Source: Geosporobacter ferrireducens
GTDB lineage: Bacteria; Bacillota; Clostridia; Peptostreptococcales; Thermotaleaceae
Length of the DNA stretch: 64,000 bases
Direction: 5' to 3'
Assembly: GCF_001750685.1 (NCBI RefSeq)
Contig: NZ_CP017269.1
Coordinates: 1 to 64,000, forward strand
Position numbers and translations under genes: made by a program
The notes under the pieces: generated by a model
What the model saw: only the letters and a program-made list of their open reading frames with translations
Told to the model about the DNA's origin: nothing
The model's database searches: none
Shown here: in pieces, positions 7,907 through 16,133 of the stretch
Layout: each line of letters opens with the position of its first letter
Position numbering within the stretch: the stretch's first letter is position 1

Positions 7907-9160
7907 TTAGTACCAGCCTCTTAATTTCATTGCAGTAGCAACACGCTTAATAGACATCATATATGCTGCTGTTCTCATATCTACCTTATGCTCTTCTTTT
8001 AATGCCCAGATTTCTTCGAAGGCTTTTACCATCAATGCTTCCTGCTTTGTTTGCACTTCTTCGAAGCTCCAGTAATAGTTCATTAGGTTTTGTACCCACT
8101 CGAAGTAGGATACAGTTACTCCGCCGGCATTTGCAAGAATGTCCGGAATAACTACGATACCCTTTTTGAATAATACTTCATCTGCTTCCGGTGTTGTAGG
8201 TCCATTGGCTCCTTCAGAGATGATTTTTGCCTTGATATCATTTACATTCTTAGATGTGATTTGGTTTTCTAAAGCACATGGGAATAACATATCTACATCC
8301 ATGGTTAATACTTCACTTCTGTCGATTTCCTTTGCTGCGCCTGGGAAGCCCTTTACATGTCTGTTTTGTGCTGCATATTCCATCAATGCCTTCACATCTA
8401 ATCCATTTTCATTTACGATGCATGCACTGGAGTCAGATACTGCAATTACCTTTGCGCCCATCTGCGTGATGTATAATGCTGCATAGCTTCCTACGTTTCC
8501 GAATCCTTGAATGGCTACCGTTGCACCATTTAAGTCTAATCCGGTTTTCTTTGCTGCATCTCTTGCCATGATCGCTACGCCGTATCCTGTTGCTTCTGTT
8601 CTTGCTAAAGAACCGCCAAAATCGACAGGCTTTCCTGTGATTACGCCAGGCTCGTTATATCCTCTTAATTTGCTGAACTCATCTACCATCCAAGACATGA
8701 TCTGTCCATTTGTATTTACATCCGGTGCCGGAATGTCTTTTCTGTCTCCTACGATTGGAGCGATTGCTGTTATGTATGCTCTTGACAATCTCTCTAATTC
8801 GCCTTTTGATAATGTTGCCGGATCTACGATGATTCCGCCCTTGCCGCCACCGTATGGTAACCCGATTACATTACATTTGAATGTCATCCATGTGGATAAT
8901 GCCTTTACTTCATCTCTAGATACATCGTGATGGAAACGGATACCGCCCTTTGTCGGTCCAGGTGCATCGTTGTGCTGTGCTCTGAAACCAATAAAAGTTT
9001 TAATGCTTCCATCATCCATTCTTACCGGAATAGATACTTCCAAGGTTCTTAAAGGATTCTTTAAGATTTCATATACTGCCGGATCTGCTCCTAATTTGTC
9101 ACATGCTACCTTAACCTGATGCTGTGCAATCTCAAAAGGATTTAATGTTTTTTCAGCCAT
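7907..9160 (-). CDS. gdhA: Glutamate dehydrogenase
   Basis: This enzyme interconverts glutamate and 2-oxoglutarate plus ammonium in the cytoplasm. KGGIRFHHDV and PYGGGKGGI carry the substrate and catalytic lysines, and VAIQGFGNVGS near 215 is the dinucleotide-binding loop. The 417-aa length is that of the hexameric clostridial type, usually NAD-linked and catabolic. An RpiR regulator and a 2-oxoacid:ferredoxin oxidoreductase lie just upstream, so the locus can carry glutamate through 2-oxoglutarate to an acyl-CoA. The ATG follows CAGGAGG by 9 nt. Confidence 0.95.
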   Translation of the reverse strand: MAEKTLNPFEIAQHQVKVACDKLGADPAVYEILKNPLRTLEVSIPVRMDDGSIKTFIGFRAQHNDAPGPTKGGIRFHHDVSRDEVKALSTWMTFKCNVIGLPYGGGKGGIIVDPATLSKGELERLSRAYITAIAPIVGDRKDIPAPDVNTNGQIMSWMVDEFSKLRGYNEPGVITGKPVDFGGSLARTEATGYGVAIMARDAAKKTGLDLNGATVAIQGFGNVGSYAALYITQMGAKVIAVSDSSACIVNENGLDVKALMEYAAQNRHVKGFPGAAKEIDRSEVLTMDVDMLFPCALENQITSKNVNDIKAKIISEGANGPTTPEADEVLFKKGIVVIPDILANAGGVTVSYFEWVQNLMNYYWSFEEVQTKQEALMVKAFEEIWALKEEHKVDMRTAAYMMSIKRVATAMKLRGWY

Positions 9161-9193
9161 TTCTTATGACCTCCTGTAAAATTAATATATCAG

Positions 9194-9232
9194 AAATACA
9201 TTGAAATATTTCTAGATAACTGGAATGTATTT
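9194..9232. repeat. Inverted repeat between rpiR-type gene and gdhA
   Basis: AAATACATT (9194-9202) and AATGTATTT (9224-9232) are perfect inverted repeats in the 79-bp gap ahead of gdhA. An operator or leader hairpin is possible; no T-run marks it as a terminator. Confidence 0.4.
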
Positions 9233-9239
9233 TGCGTGT

Positions 9240-10106
9240 CTACTTTTTCCCATTATAAATATTATGTTTTTCCCATATTTTTTCAAGGGCATCAAAGGTA
9301 CTTGTGATTTCATCCTTCTCCCGCATACCGACTGCAACAACCAAGGCATTAATTAAGCTTAACGGTGCAACTAATGAATCTACAAAAGTAGCCATATGGC
9401 TTCTGGCAGTCAATGTATAATCCGCTATTGAAGCAATCGGGGAAACCTGGCTGTCCGTTATGCCTACGACCAAAGCTCCCTGATCTTTTGTATATTTTAA
9501 CGCATTCAGCGTATTTGTAGAATATCTTGGAAAACTGATTCCGATCACAAGATCTTCTTTACCTACCCGAATCATTTGCTCAAAAATATCACTAACTCCT
9601 GAGGTAACCACTTTCACATTATCATGTATAAGATTTAAATAAAAACCAAGATATTCTGCTAAGGTTGTAGAGCTTCTTAAGCCTAAAATATAGATTCTTT
9701 TTGCATCGAAAATACTATTAACTACTTTTTGAAATACCTCAGCATCAATTTCTTCGATCGTAGCGCGGATGTTATCCATGTCTGCTTTCAGAACCTTTTT
9801 TAAGACGGCACTTTCATTGGAATAATCCTTAGACATTTCTAGTCGTTGCACTGTAGTTAGCTTTGTTTTAATTAATTCCTGCAACTCTCTTTGCAATTTT
9901 GGATATCCATCATAACCTAAGGTATTGGCAAAGCGAACCACCGTAGATTCACTTACCCCTACCTTAATACCCAGCTTTGAAGCTGTCATAAAAGCAGCCT
10001 TATCATAGTTGTTGGAAATAAACTCAGCAATTAGTTTTTGGCCTTTACTCAACCTTGGGTAAATCTTCTGAATAGTTCTTATTAAATCTTTATGCTCATC
10101 GTTCAT
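9240..10106 (-). CDS. RpiR/MurR-family transcriptional regulator
   Basis: Residues 1-77 form the HTH_6 domain, with LSKGQKLIAEFI and VSESTVVRFANTLGYDGYP typical of RpiR. Residues 125-260 form a SIS (phosphosugar isomerase-like) sensor domain, with IYILGLRSSTTLAEY and VIGISFPRYSTNTL. Such proteins bind palindromic operators and respond to small phosphorylated or acidic ligands. The gene starts 23 bp after the last kor gene and precedes gdhA, so it probably controls this amino-acid oxidation locus; that is inference from position. The ATG follows GAGGT. Confidence 0.88.
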   Translation of the reverse strand: MNDEHKDLIRTIQKIYPRLSKGQKLIAEFISNNYDKAAFMTASKLGIKVGVSESTVVRFANTLGYDGYPKLQRELQELIKTKLTTVQRLEMSKDYSNESAVLKKVLKADMDNIRATIEEIDAEVFQKVVNSIFDAKRIYILGLRSSTTLAEYLGFYLNLIHDNVKVVTSGVSDIFEQMIRVGKEDLVIGISFPRYSTNTLNALKYTKDQGALVVGITDSQVSPIASIADYTLTARSHMATFVDSLVAPLSLINALVVAVGMREKDEITSTFDALEKIWEKHNIYNGKK

Positions 10107-10129
10107 GGTGATACCTCACTTAGAATTGT

Positions 10130-10669
10130 TTAATATTTTTCAACCAATCTATAACCTTCGGCTAATGCACGACGATTTAATTCTTCAGTTCCTTTTGGAA
10201 CCCTGCTTAATACTGCTTCTTCTAAAGATTCTTTGCTGACAGTATTTAAGATTTGCTGGATAGCACCCATTGCAATAATATTTGCTACCATTGGCTTTCC
10301 GATTACCTCTACAGCTGTTTGCAATATAGGAATCTGAATAACCTTTCCAGCCTGTACGCCTTCTGGTAACCTTACAGAAGAGTCAACTAGGAGAATACCA
10401 TCCTTTTTAATATCATTGATATATTTATCAGCTGCTACCTGTGTCAATGATAAAAGAAGGTCAGGTACTTCTACTTTTGGAAAGTCTATTTCATTTTCGC
10501 TGATGATTACCTCAGCTTTACTAGCTCCACCCCTTGCTTCCGGACCATAAGATTGGGACTGGATAGCATTTTTTCCGTCTAATAGAGCTGCTTCGGCCAT
10601 GATGATACCACCTAATATCAGACCTTGACCACCTGAACCAGTTAATCTTATTTCAACTTGTTTAGACAT
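10130..10669 (-). CDS. korC: 2-oxoacid:ferredoxin oxidoreductase, gamma subunit
   Basis: The 179-aa product starts RLTGSGGQGLILGG at 6-19, the hallmark of the gamma domain of 2-oxoacid:acceptor oxidoreductases, and has SYGPEARGGASKAEV near 45. It forms the complex that oxidatively decarboxylates a 2-oxoacid to acyl-CoA while reducing ferredoxin. The chosen ATG (10667-10669) lies behind AGGAGAG. One nucleotide separates it from the beta-subunit stop, so translation is coupled. The sequence does not decide between 2-oxoglutarate and branched-chain 2-oxoacids as substrate. Confidence 0.9.
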   Translation of the reverse strand: MSKQVEIRLTGSGGQGLILGGIIMAEAALLDGKNAIQSQSYGPEARGGASKAEVIISENEIDFPKVEVPDLLLSLTQVAADKYINDIKKDGILLVDSSVRLPEGVQAGKVIQIPILQTAVEVIGKPMVANIIAMGAIQQILNTVSKESLEEAVLSRVPKGTEELNRRALAEGYRLVEKY

Positions 10670-10670
10670 A

Positions 10671-11492
10671 TTATCTCTCCTTCTGAAATCTATCCAATAT
10701 TTTTTGATATTCTTGCGTATACTCAGGCTCTGTAATATTTTTAAACTCACCAATCAAGAATTTACCTTCCATTTGCTCTGGAGTAAGTTTTTGTGATGCT
10801 TTTACGTCTACCGCTGCTTCTTTTAACCAGTTCATTTGATCAACAACAGTACCTTTTTTATTTTTTCTGCCGTAGTAGGTTGGACAAACGCTGATCGCCT
10901 CAACTAAAGAGAAACCTTTATTCTTGATTCCGTTTTCGATATATTTTGTCAGCTGCGGTACATGATAAGCCGTTGCTCTAGCTGCATATGTAGCTCCTGC
11001 AGCCGCAGCAAGATTTGCAATATCAAAACTCTTATCGATATTTCCGAATGGTGCAGTTGTTGCCAAATCTCCTGTTGGTGTTGTAGGAGAGTATTGTCCG
11101 CCAGTCATACCATAAATATTATTATTGAATACAATCGTAGTAATATTTATATTTCTTCTTGCAGCGTGGATCAAGTGATTACCGCCAATCGCTGCTGCAT
11201 CTCCATCTCCTGAAATTACAATTACTTCAAGTTCCGGTCTTGCCATTTTTACTCCGGTAGCAAAAGCAAGCGCTCTCCCGTGTGTCGTGTGGAGCGTGTT
11301 AAAATCCATGTATCCTGGAGCTCTAGAGGAACATCCGATTCCAGATACGATGCAAACCTTGTCTTTATCTAAACCCATGTTGTGGATTGCTTGACTAACA
11401 GCTCTTGTGATGATACCGTGTCCGCATCCTGGACACCAAATATGAGGAAGCTTTTCAGCACGATAATATTGGTTGATTAATTGACTTGACAC
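10671..11492 (-). CDS. korB: 2-oxoacid:ferredoxin oxidoreductase, beta (TPP-binding) subunit
   Basis: The N-terminal WCPGCGHG (19-26) and the thiamine diphosphate motif SGDGDAAAIGGNH near 95, followed by NNNIYGMTGGQ, identify the beta subunit. The product is 273 aa, the size found in four-subunit KorABCD/VorABCD enzymes. The GTG start lies 9 nt after GGAGG. korA ends two nucleotides upstream and korC begins immediately after. KorAB-type naming is by overall form; 3-methyl-2-oxobutanoate specificity is possible. Confidence 0.92.
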   Translation of the reverse strand: MSSQLINQYYRAEKLPHIWCPGCGHGIITRAVSQAIHNMGLDKDKVCIVSGIGCSSRAPGYMDFNTLHTTHGRALAFATGVKMARPELEVIVISGDGDAAAIGGNHLIHAARRNINITTIVFNNNIYGMTGGQYSPTTPTGDLATTAPFGNIDKSFDIANLAAAAGATYAARATAYHVPQLTKYIENGIKNKGFSLVEAISVCPTYYGRKNKKGTVVDQMNWLKEAAVDVKASQKLTPEQMEGKFLIGEFKNITEPEYTQEYQKILDRFQKER

Positions 11493-11493
11493 T

Positions 11494-12636
11494 TTATAAT
11501 ACCTCCTTAATCTTAGCTAGGATCTCATCAGGAGTGATCACTTCGCCGTTGATTTTACCTACATGATGAATTGGCGCTGCACTTTTTACTACACGTTCAA
11601 CTTCTAAGACCAGTTGACCATAGTTCATTTCCGCTACGATAATCGCTTTAGCATTCTTCGCAATTTCAGCCATTCTCTTTTCAGGGAAAGGCCAGATCGT
11701 AATCGGTCTAAACATACCCACCTTTAGTCCTAATTCGCGAGCTTTCTTCATTGCACTTTTTGCAGATCTTGCAGTACCACCATAGGAAAGAACAACAACT
11801 TCCGCATCTTCTATATGATTCTCCTCATAGGAAATGATATCATCAAGATTATCATCTACTTTTTTCATTAATCTAGTCATCAATTTATCTGCAACTTCAT
11901 GGCTGTTGCTTGGAAAACCGCTTTCATCATGAACCAATCCGGTTACATGGAATCTAAATCCGTCTCCATAAGCTGCCATTGCAGGTACGAGTTGTCCTTC
12001 TTCTACCCTATAAGGCTGATAATTCGCATCACCTGACTCTGGCTTAATTCTATCAATAATTTCGATTTCGCTGGCATCAGGAATTTCTATTTTTTCGCGC
12101 ATATGTCCTACTACTTCATCCAGCATGAGCATTACAGGGGTTCTATATTTTTCAGCAAGGTTAAAACAGCGAATGGTTAAATCAAAGGTTTCTCTTACAG
12201 AGGATGGTGACAGTGCAATAACAGGATGATCGCCATGGGTACCCCACTTCGCTTGCATAATATCTCCTTGAGATGGTGCTGTAGGAAGACCTGTACTTGG
12301 GCCGCCTCTTTGAACGTCAACAATTACGCAAGGAATTTCAGCGATTGCTGCATAACCGATGTTTTCTTGCTTTAGAGAAAATCCTGGTCCACTGGTTGCA
12401 GTCATAGATTTTAATCCAGCTAAAGAACCACCAATTGTAGCTGCCATTCCAGCAATTTCATCTTCCATCTGAATGAACTTGCCACCTACCGTTGGAAGCA
12501 TTTGTGCTGATATTTCTGCAATTTCTGTTGAAGGGGTAATCGGATAACCTGCATAAAACTTCATTCCTGCAGCGATTGCACCTTCTACACAAGCTTCGTT
12601 TCCTTGCATAAGTTTCACATTATTTTTCTTCATCAT
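11494..12636 (-). CDS. korA: 2-oxoacid:ferredoxin oxidoreductase, alpha subunit
   Basis: The protein opens with GNEACVEGAIAAGMKFYAGYPITPSTEI, typical of the pyrimidine-binding alpha domain, and continues with SGPGFSLKQENIGYA and the transketolase C-like domain in the last 130 residues. The 380-aa length matches KorA/VorB of the four-subunit class. It overlaps the end of the ferredoxin-like subunit gene by 17 bp; two adjacent ATGs follow GGAGG. Together with korD, korB and korC it forms one operon. Confidence 0.92.
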   Translation of the reverse strand: MMKKNNVKLMQGNEACVEGAIAAGMKFYAGYPITPSTEIAEISAQMLPTVGGKFIQMEDEIAGMAATIGGSLAGLKSMTATSGPGFSLKQENIGYAAIAEIPCVIVDVQRGGPSTGLPTAPSQGDIMQAKWGTHGDHPVIALSPSSVRETFDLTIRCFNLAEKYRTPVMLMLDEVVGHMREKIEIPDASEIEIIDRIKPESGDANYQPYRVEEGQLVPAMAAYGDGFRFHVTGLVHDESGFPSNSHEVADKLMTRLMKKVDDNLDDIISYEENHIEDAEVVVLSYGGTARSAKSAMKKARELGLKVGMFRPITIWPFPEKRMAEIAKNAKAIIVAEMNYGQLVLEVERVVKSAAPIHHVGKINGEVITPDEILAKIKEVL

Positions 12637-12838
12637 CCATACCTCCTAAATAGATTGCAAAATCAGGACAGCGTAATTCACATAATCCACACTTGATGCA
12701 TTTTTCTATATCAGTAATTTCTACTTTGTCATCTTTGATTGCAAGCACCTTTTTGGGACAAAATTCAACACAGATACTGCAACCTTTACACCATTCTTTT
12801 TTTACTTTTAATTTGAGGTTTTCTTTACCTTTAGACAC
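12620..12838 (-). CDS. korD: 2-oxoacid:ferredoxin oxidoreductase, delta (ferredoxin-like) subunit
   Basis: The product carries two [4Fe-4S] motifs, CKGCSICVEFCP and CIKCGLCELRCP, in a 72-residue ferredoxin-like fold. It passes electrons from the TPP-bound intermediate to free ferredoxin. The chosen start is GTG at 12836-12838, 8 nt after GGGAG; an in-frame ATG six codons upstream overlaps that ribosome binding site. It is the first gene of the korDABC operon. Confidence 0.92.
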   Translation of the reverse strand: MSKGKENLKLKVKKEWCKGCSICVEFCPKKVLAIKDDKVEITDIEKCIKCGLCELRCPDFAIYLGGMDDEEK

Positions 12839-12879
12839 GATAATAACTCCCTTCATCAGCAGATATTTTCCTTGTCTTA

Positions 12880-12908
12880 ATCATAGCAAATAATAATTAA
12901 AAATGCAA
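12880..12908 (-). promoter_or_regulatory. Sigma-A-type promoter of the kor operon
   Basis: On the minus strand TTGCAT (12903-12908) is followed after 17 bp by TATGAT (12880-12885). The -35 box forms the last six bases of the proximal copy of an 18-bp direct repeat, so a protein bound there would touch RNA polymerase. Confidence 0.65.
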
Positions 12909-12961
12909 TTATTCTTTCATAATTTATTAAAATAATCATTATGATGCAATTATTCTTTCAT
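12903..12961 (-). repeat. Two perfect 18-bp direct repeats upstream of kor (candidate operators)
   Basis: ATGAAAGAATAATTGCAT occurs on the minus strand at 12903-12920 and 12944-12961. The copies are identical and 41 bp apart, about four helical turns, so they face the same side of the DNA. The proximal copy overlaps the -35 box. The RpiR-type regulator of the locus is the obvious candidate ligand, by inference. Confidence 0.65.
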
Positions 12962-13042
12962 TTTACATGCGTGAATGTAAAAATTCATGTTTAGCTATAT
13001 GGCAGTATACAAACATGTTGTATACCGTATCCAGAAATTCCG

Positions 13043-13804
13043 TTACAGAGAAATATTCCAAGATTCCAGATCTCGAATTAAATTAAATTTTGTTAGGTCA
13101 AAATGAATCGGTGTAATAGATATCATTTTATTTTTTACACAATATAGATCTGACCCTTCCAGATGGTCCTCATCAACAATTTCACCGCCTAACCAATAAT
13201 AAGCCTGTCCACGAGGATCGATTCTTTCAATAAAAGAATTTTTGTATTTCCGAACGCCTAGCGTTGTAATGCTTACGCCTCTAATTTCTTCTTTTTTACA
13301 ATTTGGTACATTAACGTTTAATAGTGTATCTGGCGGAAGTTTGTTCTCCATCATTTTTTTAGCAAGAGTGAGGCTAAATTCAGCAGCATAGTCATAGTCC
13401 AGTTCTGAAAAGTCTGCTAATGAAACTGCCGCAGAAGGAAAACCAAGGATAGCACCTTCAATGGCAGCTGATACAGTCCCGGAATACAAAACATCTGTTC
13501 CGAGATTTGCACCACTATTAATTCCGGAGAATATTAAATCAGGGCGTTCTCTGAGCAGTACTTCAATACCCAACTTTACACAATCAGTAGGTGTTCCGGA
13601 AACGGACCATGCTTCAAAGTTTCTATCCAACAATTTCACTTTTGAAGCACGAATCGGTTCATGCATGGTTATAGCATGGCCAGTTGCACTTCTCTGTCGA
13701 TCTGGAGCTACAATGAAAATTTTAGCGATTTTTTCAAGGCTGCAAGCCAATTTAAGTATTCCCTCAGCAAAAATGCCATCGTCATTCGTAATTAATATTT
13801 TCAA
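13043..13804 (-). CDS. surE: 5'/3'-nucleotidase SurE
   Basis: SurE removes phosphate from nucleoside 5'- and 3'-monophosphates with a divalent metal. The N-terminal KILITNDDGIFAEGI contains the metal-binding DD pair, and SGINSGANLGTDVLYSGTVSAA near 95-115 is the second signature. The 253-aa length is normal. The chosen start is TTG at 13802-13804, 7 nt after AAGGAGG, which gives the family-typical start just before KILITNDDG. It stands alone between the kor promoter and a plus-strand gene. Confidence 0.92.
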   Translation of the reverse strand: MKILITNDDGIFAEGILKLACSLEKIAKIFIVAPDRQRSATGHAITMHEPIRASKVKLLDRNFEAWSVSGTPTDCVKLGIEVLLRERPDLIFSGINSGANLGTDVLYSGTVSAAIEGAILGFPSAAVSLADFSELDYDYAAEFSLTLAKKMMENKLPPDTLLNVNVPNCKKEEIRGVSITTLGVRKYKNSFIERIDPRGQAYYWLGGEIVDEDHLEGSDLYCVKNKMISITPIHFDLTKFNLIRDLESWNISL

Positions 13805-13917
13805 TATGATTCCTCCTTGCACGTAATAGGATATTCCTAAATTTGTATTAATACTAATTTCTCATAAAACAAATAATATTATTACATCATAAGGTTTATT
13901 TTCTAGGAGTGATTAAT

Positions 13918-14565
13918 TTGATTCAGATAGATGATGCAGGAAGCGGAAGCTTGATCGGGGGTACCTGTATAGGTGTTATGAGAGCTGAAACCGGCGAATT
14001 TGATTTTGATATTATTCCAATCGATCTATACCGACCAGAGTATTTTGAGAAAAAAATTTACTTAGATGAAGTCGTTCGTATCATTGGGAAGTCATTTCAA
14101 AAATTAAGCGTAGAAAAAAAAGAGCAAATAGAGGTTTGCCGGGGATATATGTTCGACAGACTTCGTCCATGGCTTAAAAATAATCAGTATCAATACATCA
14201 ATACATCGATAGATGAGCCTCTTCAACAAAAAATCGAAAATACATTTTCCCAGTATGTCATTCAGCTTGGACTGCCAGAACAATATATCAATTATACAAA
14301 ATATCCTTTTCACTTTCATCGGCTATTACGGTGGGTATATGCAGATTATGATAAAAGAAAGACACTTTGTAAAACAGGTTGGAAAAGTTGGGAAAAGTAC
14401 GGTAATCTAGAGCTTGAAAAAAAAACTGGATTTTTGAAGCATTCCAGATATAAATGCTTGAAATGCGGTGAAAGTATAAAAAGCGAAAGTCCAGTAGAAA
14501 TCATAAAATATATAAGCAACCGACCCAATACCATCTATATGCACATTGATTGTGAAAAAATCTAA
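13918..14565 (+). CDS. Conserved-looking hypothetical protein with C-terminal zinc-knuckle-like cysteines
   Basis: This 215-aa plus-strand protein begins LIQIDDAGSGSLIGGTCIGV, which resembles the acidic beta-strand start of an RNase H-like fold, but I do not recognise the family. The middle is aromatic-rich. The C-terminus holds CLKCGES and a final HIDCEK, a possible zinc site. A TTG start at 13918 lies 8 nt after AGGAG; the GTG at 13909 overlaps the ribosome binding site. It is convergent with oadA and stands alone. No function is assigned. Confidence 0.7.
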   Translation: MIQIDDAGSGSLIGGTCIGVMRAETGEFDFDIIPIDLYRPEYFEKKIYLDEVVRIIGKSFQKLSVEKKEQIEVCRGYMFDRLRPWLKNNQYQYINTSIDEPLQQKIENTFSQYVIQLGLPEQYINYTKYPFHFHRLLRWVYADYDKRKTLCKTGWKSWEKYGNLELEKKTGFLKHSRYKCLKCGESIKSESPVEIIKYISNRPNTIYMHIDCEKI

Positions 14566-14584
14566 GCTCCAGAAAGGAGCTTAG
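14562..14584 (-). terminator. Terminator between the plus-strand hypothetical and oadA
   Basis: CTAAGCTCC (14562-14570) pairs with GGAGCTTAG (14576-14584). On the minus strand a run of Ts follows, so it ends oadA. It overlaps the stop codon of the plus-strand gene. Confidence 0.8.
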
Positions 14585-14589
14585 AAATA

Positions 14590-15987
14590 TTATACAGGAT
14601 AAGTTTTTTGTGATTTATCAACGTATTCGCTGTCGATTTTATACTTTTGAGCTTGTCGGTACTTAAAGTATTCGATTGCAACAGGTGGGAATAATCCATA
14701 AGAAAGAACATCTTCCTCTTGCTCGTAATACTCTTGCATCTCCTTTTTAAAAGTCTCCAGCTGTGGTGCAATCAAATCGGCAGGTCTGCATTCAATAACC
14801 TCTTCCTCTCCAATAATCTTCTTCTTAATATCTTCCGATATAGCAACCGTTGGTCGACCATACTCACCCTTCACATATGCTTTGATTTCTTTTGGAACCA
14901 TTTTATAGCGCTCCCCGAGTACAACATTAAATACGGCCTGTGTTCCTACCATTTGACTCATAGGAGTAACTAATGGCGGGTATCCTAAATCTTCTCGAAC
15001 CCGAGGAACTTCCTTTAAAACTTGATCATATTTATCGACTGCATTTTGCATTTTTAGCTGGGAAACCAGATTCGATAACATACCTCCCGGAACTTGGTAC
15101 ACGAGCGCATTGACATCAACTCCCAGAACCTTGGGATCTAATAAGCCGCTGGCTAAATACTTATCTCGTATGGGCCTGAAATGTTCTGCTATTTTATTCA
15201 ATACCCCTAAATCAAGACCGGAATCTCTTTCCGAAGCTTGTAAGCTGGCAACGAGGGGTTCTGTAGGCGGTTGAGATGTTCCCAATGCCATTGGTGAAAT
15301 TGCTGTATCTACTACATCCACTCCTGCTTCTATCGCCTTTAAATAAGTCATAGAACCCATACCGCTGGTGTAGTGTGTATGCAGCTGTATAGGAATTTTA
15401 ACGCTGTTTTTTAGTTTTGAAACAAGTTCGTAGGCATAATATGGAGTTAGTATTCCCGACATATCTTTTAAGCAGATTGAATCAGCTCCCATGTCCTCCA
15501 TCTGTTTAGCAATTTTTAGATATAATTCAGTATTATGCACTGGGCTAATCGTGTAAGAAATAGCAGCTTGTGCATGGCCTCCTTCTTTTTTTGTTGTATT
15601 TAAAGCTACTTCTAAATTTCTAACATCATTTAGTGCATCAAAGATTCGAATAATATCAATACCGTTATGAATCGCTTTTTTAACGAATTCGGTTACTACG
15701 TCATCTGCATAATGCTTATATCCAAGAAGATTTTGTCCTCTTAAAAGCATTTGTAATTTTGTATTCTTTACTATCTTTCTAATCGTTCTTAGACGAACCC
15801 ACGGATCTTCATGTAAGAAGCGAAGCGAAGAATCAAATGTTGCACCACCCCACATTTCTAAAGAGTGATAACCCGCTTGATCTAAGGTTTCTAAAATAGG
15901 GATCATTTCATCTGTTTTCATTCTCGTTGCAATGAGAGATTGATGTGCATCCCTTAAAACGGTTTCAGTAATTTTTACTTTAGCCAT
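14590..15987 (-). CDS. oadA: Oxaloacetate decarboxylase alpha subunit / pyruvate carboxylase B-type carboxyltransferase
   Basis: The protein is a carboxyltransferase: ITETVLRDAHQSLIATRM at the N-terminus binds the metal, RIFDALND lies near 110, and HLHTHYTSGM-like HTHYTSGMG lies near 205. The conserved C-terminal PYC_OADA helper domain is present, but the protein stops at 465 aa without a biotinyl domain or AMKM motif. It therefore needs a separate biotin carrier, and no OadB or OadG gene is next to it. It could work in oxaloacetate decarboxylation or in a transcarboxylase-like complex; the sequence does not decide. Confidence 0.88.
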   Translation of the reverse strand: MAKVKITETVLRDAHQSLIATRMKTDEMIPILETLDQAGYHSLEMWGGATFDSSLRFLHEDPWVRLRTIRKIVKNTKLQMLLRGQNLLGYKHYADDVVTEFVKKAIHNGIDIIRIFDALNDVRNLEVALNTTKKEGGHAQAAISYTISPVHNTELYLKIAKQMEDMGADSICLKDMSGILTPYYAYELVSKLKNSVKIPIQLHTHYTSGMGSMTYLKAIEAGVDVVDTAISPMALGTSQPPTEPLVASLQASERDSGLDLGVLNKIAEHFRPIRDKYLASGLLDPKVLGVDVNALVYQVPGGMLSNLVSQLKMQNAVDKYDQVLKEVPRVREDLGYPPLVTPMSQMVGTQAVFNVVLGERYKMVPKEIKAYVKGEYGRPTVAISEDIKKKIIGEEEVIECRPADLIAPQLETFKKEMQEYYEQEEDVLSYGLFPPVAIEYFKYRQAQKYKIDSEYVDKSQKTYPV

Positions 15988-16133
15988 GATTTACCTCCTA
16001 ATTTTATTGATTAAGATGTATTTACCAACTTATTCGTTATTACATCAGGAAAACCCTTTCATAAACTGAGCTTATTTACTATTTTTAATAACATTAAATA
16101 TTTTTAACACTTCATTCTTATGCTTATGATGAA

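Noticed and set aside
8139..8930. Two long plus-strand frames opposite gdhA
   Set aside because: Antisense shadows; gdhA motifs are intact on the minus strand.
13461..13826. A 121-codon plus-strand frame opposite surE
   Set aside because: Antisense shadow of conserved surE motifs.
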